Below, in pieces: positions 61,048-64,000 of a stretch of DNA of 64,000 bases. Position 1 is the stretch's first letter. Each line of letters begins with the position of its first letter. This DNA is from Streptomyces sp. NBC_01233 (GTDB taxonomy: Bacteria; Actinomycetota; Actinomycetes; Streptomycetales; Streptomycetaceae). The notes under the pieces are model-generated. The model did no database searches. It saw nothing but the letters and a program-made list of their open reading frames with translations, and was not told where the DNA came from. The stretch covers positions 1,612,001-1,676,000 of the forward strand of contig NZ_CP108514.1 in the NCBI RefSeq assembly GCF_035989305.1, in the 5' to 3' direction. A program made the translations under genes and the position numbers.

Positions 61048-61148
61048 GGCGAAAACCTCCGGTACAAGTTCGTGCAACTGCTCCAGAACCTACCGGGGGC
61101 CACTGACAACGCGTCGGCCGCCCGGGGCCGGTGCCCCGGGCGGGGCCG

Positions 61149-62738
61149 CTACCAGCTGGTCTTGCGGTACAGCTCCCACATCTGCATGGCGGTCTGCGGG
61201 TCCAGCGCCCGCTCGGCGCCCGCGATGTCCTCTTGCGCGGCGACGTACAGCTTGCCCTGCCACAGGGGCAGCAGCCGGACGTCCTCGGCGAAGATCTGCT
61301 GTGCCTTCTCGAACTGCTGGACCCCGGCGGAGCGGTCTCCGTCGCGGCGGGACTTGGGCAGCAGGTCGGTCAGGATCTCCGTGGGCTCGTACGGGGTACC
61401 GACCGCGTTCTCCTTGCCGACGAACGGCGCGATGAAGTTGTCCGGGTCGGGGAAGTCGGGGAACCAGCCTCGGCCGAAGACCGGGTACTCCTGGCCCTTG
61501 TAGCCCTCCTGGAAGGCCTTCCAGGGCTGGCTGCGCAGGGTGATCCGGAAGAGCTGGCTCTCGTCGAGCTGGCGCTTGAGCTCGGTGAACTCCTCGGCGG
61601 TGGAGGAGCCGTACCGGTCGGTGGTGTACCAGAAGGTCAGGTCGACCGGCGTGGGGACCCCGGCGTCCTTGAGGATCTTCTTGGCCTTGGCGACGTCCGC
61701 GGCGCCGTACTTGTCGTAGAACGGCGTCTTGTGGCCGACCACGCCCTTGGGAACCATCGAGTACAGCGGCTCCGCGGTGCCCTGGTAGACCTTGGAGACG
61801 AGGGTCCCGCGGTCGACGGTCTGGGCGATCGCCTGGCGGACCGCGAGCTTGTTGACGGCGGGGTCCTTGGGGTTGAAGACCAGGTAGCGGATCTCGGCGC
61901 CGACGTTCTCGACGACCTGGACGCCCTGCGCGTGCGCCGCGGGGGTCTGCAGGTCCGTGACCTCCGTGGCCGACAGGCCTCGGTAGGTGGCGTCGATCTC
62001 CTTGGCCTTCAGGGCCGAGACCATCTTCTGGGAGTCCTGGAAGTAGCGGATGGTCACTGCCTTGTTACGGCGGTTGGCGAAGCCCGTGTAGCTCCCGTTG
62101 TCACTGAGGACGGCCTCGTTGCCCTCCTTGTACGAGTCGAGCACGTACGGGCCGGAGCCGGTGACCTTGCCGTCCTGGCGCACCTTGTCGGCGGGGTAGT
62201 CCTTGGGCGCGACCAGCGAGGCGGCGGGCGAGCCGAGGACGTACGGGAAGGTGGCGTCCGAGGTGTTCAGGTGGAAGACGACCGTCAGGGCGTCCGGGGT
62301 CTCGATCTTGTCGAGGCTGCCGAAGAGGTCCTTCGGGCCGACCTTGGAGCCGATCGTCTTGATGCGCTCGAGGGAGTGCTTGACGGCCTTGGCGTCGAGC
62401 GGCTCGCCGTTGGAGAACTTCAGGCCCTTGCGCAGGGTGCACCGGTAGGCCTGGCTCGCGCCGTCCGTGAACTCGCAGTTCTGGGCGGCGTCGGGCTGGG
62501 GCTTGGTGGAACCCGTGGGGAACGCCAGCAGCGTCTGGTAGACGTTCCGGTACAGCTCCCAGGAGCCGTCCCACGCGGCAGCGGGATCGAGGGTGCTCGG
62601 TGCGCTCGTGGTGCCGACGACGATCCTCTTGGCGTCCTCGTCGTTGTCCTCCGACAGCAGGCCGCATCCGGCGAGCAGGGATATGGACGCAAGGGCCGCA
62701 GTGATCTGCAGGCATCTGGTCCGGTTGAACACGTGCAC
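61149..62738 (-). CDS. Oligopeptide ABC transporter substrate-binding lipoprotein
   Basis: 529 aa from GTG 62738 with GAGGAG just upstream. A signal peptide ends in the lipobox SLLAGC. SBP_bac_5 family: STLDPAAAWDGSWELYRNVY, RCTLRKGLKFSNGEPLDAKA, VKHSLERIKTIGS, GPYVLDSYKEGNEAVL and VRQAIAQTVDRGTLV. It binds peptides, or similar ligands, outside the cell for a DppBCDF-type permease, but no permease genes are adjacent. It is preceded by a strong hairpin terminator of the SDR gene. Confidence 0.92.
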   Translation of the reverse strand: MHVFNRTRCLQITAALASISLLAGCGLLSEDNDEDAKRIVVGTTSAPSTLDPAAAWDGSWELYRNVYQTLLAFPTGSTKPQPDAAQNCEFTDGASQAYRCTLRKGLKFSNGEPLDAKAVKHSLERIKTIGSKVGPKDLFGSLDKIETPDALTVVFHLNTSDATFPYVLGSPAASLVAPKDYPADKVRQDGKVTGSGPYVLDSYKEGNEAVLSDNGSYTGFANRRNKAVTIRYFQDSQKMVSALKAKEIDATYRGLSATEVTDLQTPAAHAQGVQVVENVGAEIRYLVFNPKDPAVNKLAVRQAIAQTVDRGTLVSKVYQGTAEPLYSMVPKGVVGHKTPFYDKYGAADVAKAKKILKDAGVPTPVDLTFWYTTDRYGSSTAEEFTELKRQLDESQLFRITLRSQPWKAFQEGYKGQEYPVFGRGWFPDFPDPDNFIAPFVGKENAVGTPYEPTEILTDLLPKSRRDGDRSAGVQQFEKAQQIFAEDVRLLPLWQGKLYVAAQEDIAGAERALDPQTAMQMWELYRKTSW

Positions 62739-62777
62739 GCTCCTCGATCAGCCAGGGGTGCGGCAGACCCTACCGCA

Positions 62778-62815
62778 GTGCCCCACGAATCCAATGGGGT
62801 GGTTTCGTGGGGCAC
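62778..62815 (-). terminator. Hairpin terminator between SDR and SBP genes
   Basis: GTGCCCCACGAA (62778-62789) pairs perfectly with TTCGTGGGGCAC (62804-62815), loop of 14. It lies about 70 bp downstream of the SDR stop and upstream of the SBP start. Confidence 0.7.
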
Positions 62816-62884
62816 TTGACCGGTTCCGTGCACATTCGATACACATTTGCCTCCCTTTCGGAGGTAAATGTGTCCGATTATCGG

Positions 62885-63646
62885 TCAGTGCACTCCAGCA
62901 TTGAGGAACATCCCACCGTCGACGACCAGAGTTTGGCCCGTGATCCATTCCGCTTGTGCAGATGTAAGAAACGCGGCGGCCCCTCCGATGTCCTCCGGGT
63001 GCCCCAGCCGACCGAGCGGATAGGCGGCAGCGGCCTCCTGTTCCCGGCCCTCGTAGAGCGCCTGCGCGAACTTGGTCTTGACCACCGCGGGGGCGATCGC
63101 GTTGACCCGGACACCCGGTGCCATCTCGTGGGCGAGCTGGAGGGTGAGGTTGACCATGGCGGCCTTGCTCATCCCGTACGCCCCGATGAAGGGCGAGGCC
63201 GAGATGCCGGCGATGGAGGCGATGTTCACGATCGCTCCGCCGTTGTCCTTCTGCCAGGCGTGCCAGGTCCGCTGGGCGAAGCCGAGCGCCGAGATCACAT
63301 TGGTCTCGAAGACCTTGCGGGCCACCCCGAGGTCCAGGTCCGCGATCGGCCCGAAGACCGGATTGGTGCCCGCGTTGTTCACCAGGAAGTCGACGCGGCC
63401 GAAGGCCTCCATCGTGCGCTCGACGGCGACGGCCTGGTGTGCCTCGTCGTGCGCCTTGCCGGCGACCCCGATCACCCGGTCCGCACCGAGCCGCTCCACG
63501 GCCTCCTTGAGTGCCTCCTCGTTGCGTCCGGTGATGCAGATCCGGTCGCCGCGCGCGACCAGCGCCTCGGCGATGCCGTAGCCGATGCCCCGGCTCGCGC
63601 CGGTGATCAGTGCGACCTTGCCGCTGTCGATACCGTCGTACGTCAT
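62885..63646 (-). CDS. SDR-family oxidoreductase (FabG-like)
   Basis: 253 aa from ATG 63646. Classical short-chain dehydrogenase: cofactor motif ALITGASRGIGYGIAEAL, the NNAG motif in VDFLVNNAGTNP, catalytic Ser/Tyr/Lys in IVNIASIAGI...AYGMSKAAMVNL, and PG-type VNAIAPAVVKT. Likely a 3-oxoacyl or other NAD(P)-dependent reductase. It is adjacent to another SDR on the same strand (35 bp apart), possibly one operon of fatty-acid or acyl-CoA metabolism. Confidence 0.9.
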   Translation of the reverse strand: MTYDGIDSGKVALITGASRGIGYGIAEALVARGDRICITGRNEEALKEAVERLGADRVIGVAGKAHDEAHQAVAVERTMEAFGRVDFLVNNAGTNPVFGPIADLDLGVARKVFETNVISALGFAQRTWHAWQKDNGGAIVNIASIAGISASPFIGAYGMSKAAMVNLTLQLAHEMAPGVRVNAIAPAVVKTKFAQALYEGREQEAAAAYPLGRLGHPEDIGGAAAFLTSAQAEWITGQTLVVDGGMFLNAGVH

Positions 63647-63681
63647 GACGTGCGCCCTGCCTCTCGTGATCTCTTCGCTCG

Positions 63682-64000
63682 TCAGTTGAGCGGGCCGCCG
63701 GCGACGTACATGACCTGGCCGGAGACGAAGCCGGCCGCCTCGCCGGTGAAGAAGGCGATGGCGTTGGCGATGTCGTCCGGGCGGCCGACGCGCTGGACGG
63801 GGATCTGGGTGGCGGCCGCCGCCTGGAAGTCCTCGAAGCCCATGCCGACGCGGGCGGCCGTCTGGGCGGTCATCTCGGTGACGATGAAACCGGGGGCGAC
63901 GGCGTTGGCCGTGACGCCGAACTTGCCGAGCTCGATGGCCAGGGTCTTGGTGAAGCCCTGCAGACCTGCCTTGGCGGCGGAGTAGTTGACCTGGCCGCGG
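63682..64000 (-). CDS. 3-oxoacyl-ACP reductase-like SDR (partial)
   Basis: The C-terminal 105 residues are in the window; the frame runs off the right edge. It begins RGQVNYSAAKAGLQGFTKTL, with the catalytic Tyr/Lys in NYSAAKAG. It continues ELGKFGVTANAVAPGFIVTE, VQRVGRPDDIANAIAFFTGE and ends AGFVSGQVMYVAGGPLN, the typical FabG end. It lies upstream of the other SDR and is probably in the same operon. Confidence 0.9.
   Translation of the reverse strand, partial: RGQVNYSAAKAGLQGFTKTLAIELGKFGVTANAVAPGFIVTEMTAQTAARVGMGFEDFQAAAATQIPVQRVGRPDDIANAIAFFTGEAAGFVSGQVMYVAGGPLN

Overview
The window is high-GC actinobacterial DNA and is most likely Streptomyces. The reasons are GC-rich third codon positions, GTG and TTG starts, a WhiB regulator, a mycosin-type type VII secretion (T7SS/ESX) locus, several probably leaderless genes, and a divergent EF-Tu gene of the tuf3 kind. 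It has three parts.

(1) 1-16.9 kb: an accessory ESX/T7SS locus. On the minus strand are eccD, eccB, two WXG100 proteins and two small T7SS-associated genes. On the plus strand are eccC (three FtsK/SpoIIIE ATPase modules) and a 1108-aa protein joining a right-handed beta-helix to two EccA-like AAA+ modules. Between these lies a mycosin (minus) whose catalytic Asp is Gly. A DUF3040-like membrane protein, a secreted NlpC/P60 hydrolase and an unknown protein follow. I saw no EccE.

(2) 17.1-35.1 kb: an insertion-sequence graveyard with islands of real genes. It holds an ISAs1-type element with 10-bp target duplications and a decayed transposase, a 308-bp internally deleted ISAs1-like element nested inside an IS5-type gene, IS5, IS110, IS1380 and IS4 fragments, an ISAzo13 copy, and an IS1182 copy with 21-bp inverted repeats and a 6-bp target duplication. 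Between them are a WhiB-HTH gene translationally coupled to a receiver-like gene, a VioC-like hydroxylase, a LuxR-family LAL regulator and a xenobiotic-type acetyltransferase. A 43-bp inverted-repeat site of identical geometry lies upstream of both the esx genes (1748-1790) and the LAL regulator (26425-26467), which suggests shared control or co-mobilisation.

(3) 35.2-64 kb: compact, core-like DNA. It holds a CoA-binding protein, an XRE-cupin regulator divergent from an EamA exporter, left-handed beta-helix enzymes, DedA, a GH3 glycosidase, a thioesterase, an MFS exporter, a spermidine-synthase-like protein, a patatin, AlkD-like repair, UppP, Lnt, Ung, an oligopeptide-binding lipoprotein and two SDRs. 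It is interrupted at 49.04-52.57 kb by a small mobile-element remnant (serine recombinase, XRE regulator, primase-like tail). This remnant removed the 5' end of tuf3, including the P-loop and switch regions, and abuts a truncated SnoaL-like gene.

The T7SS genes plausibly form one secretion machine with its substrates. The regulators in part 2 could control it, but that link rests only on the shared site and proximity.
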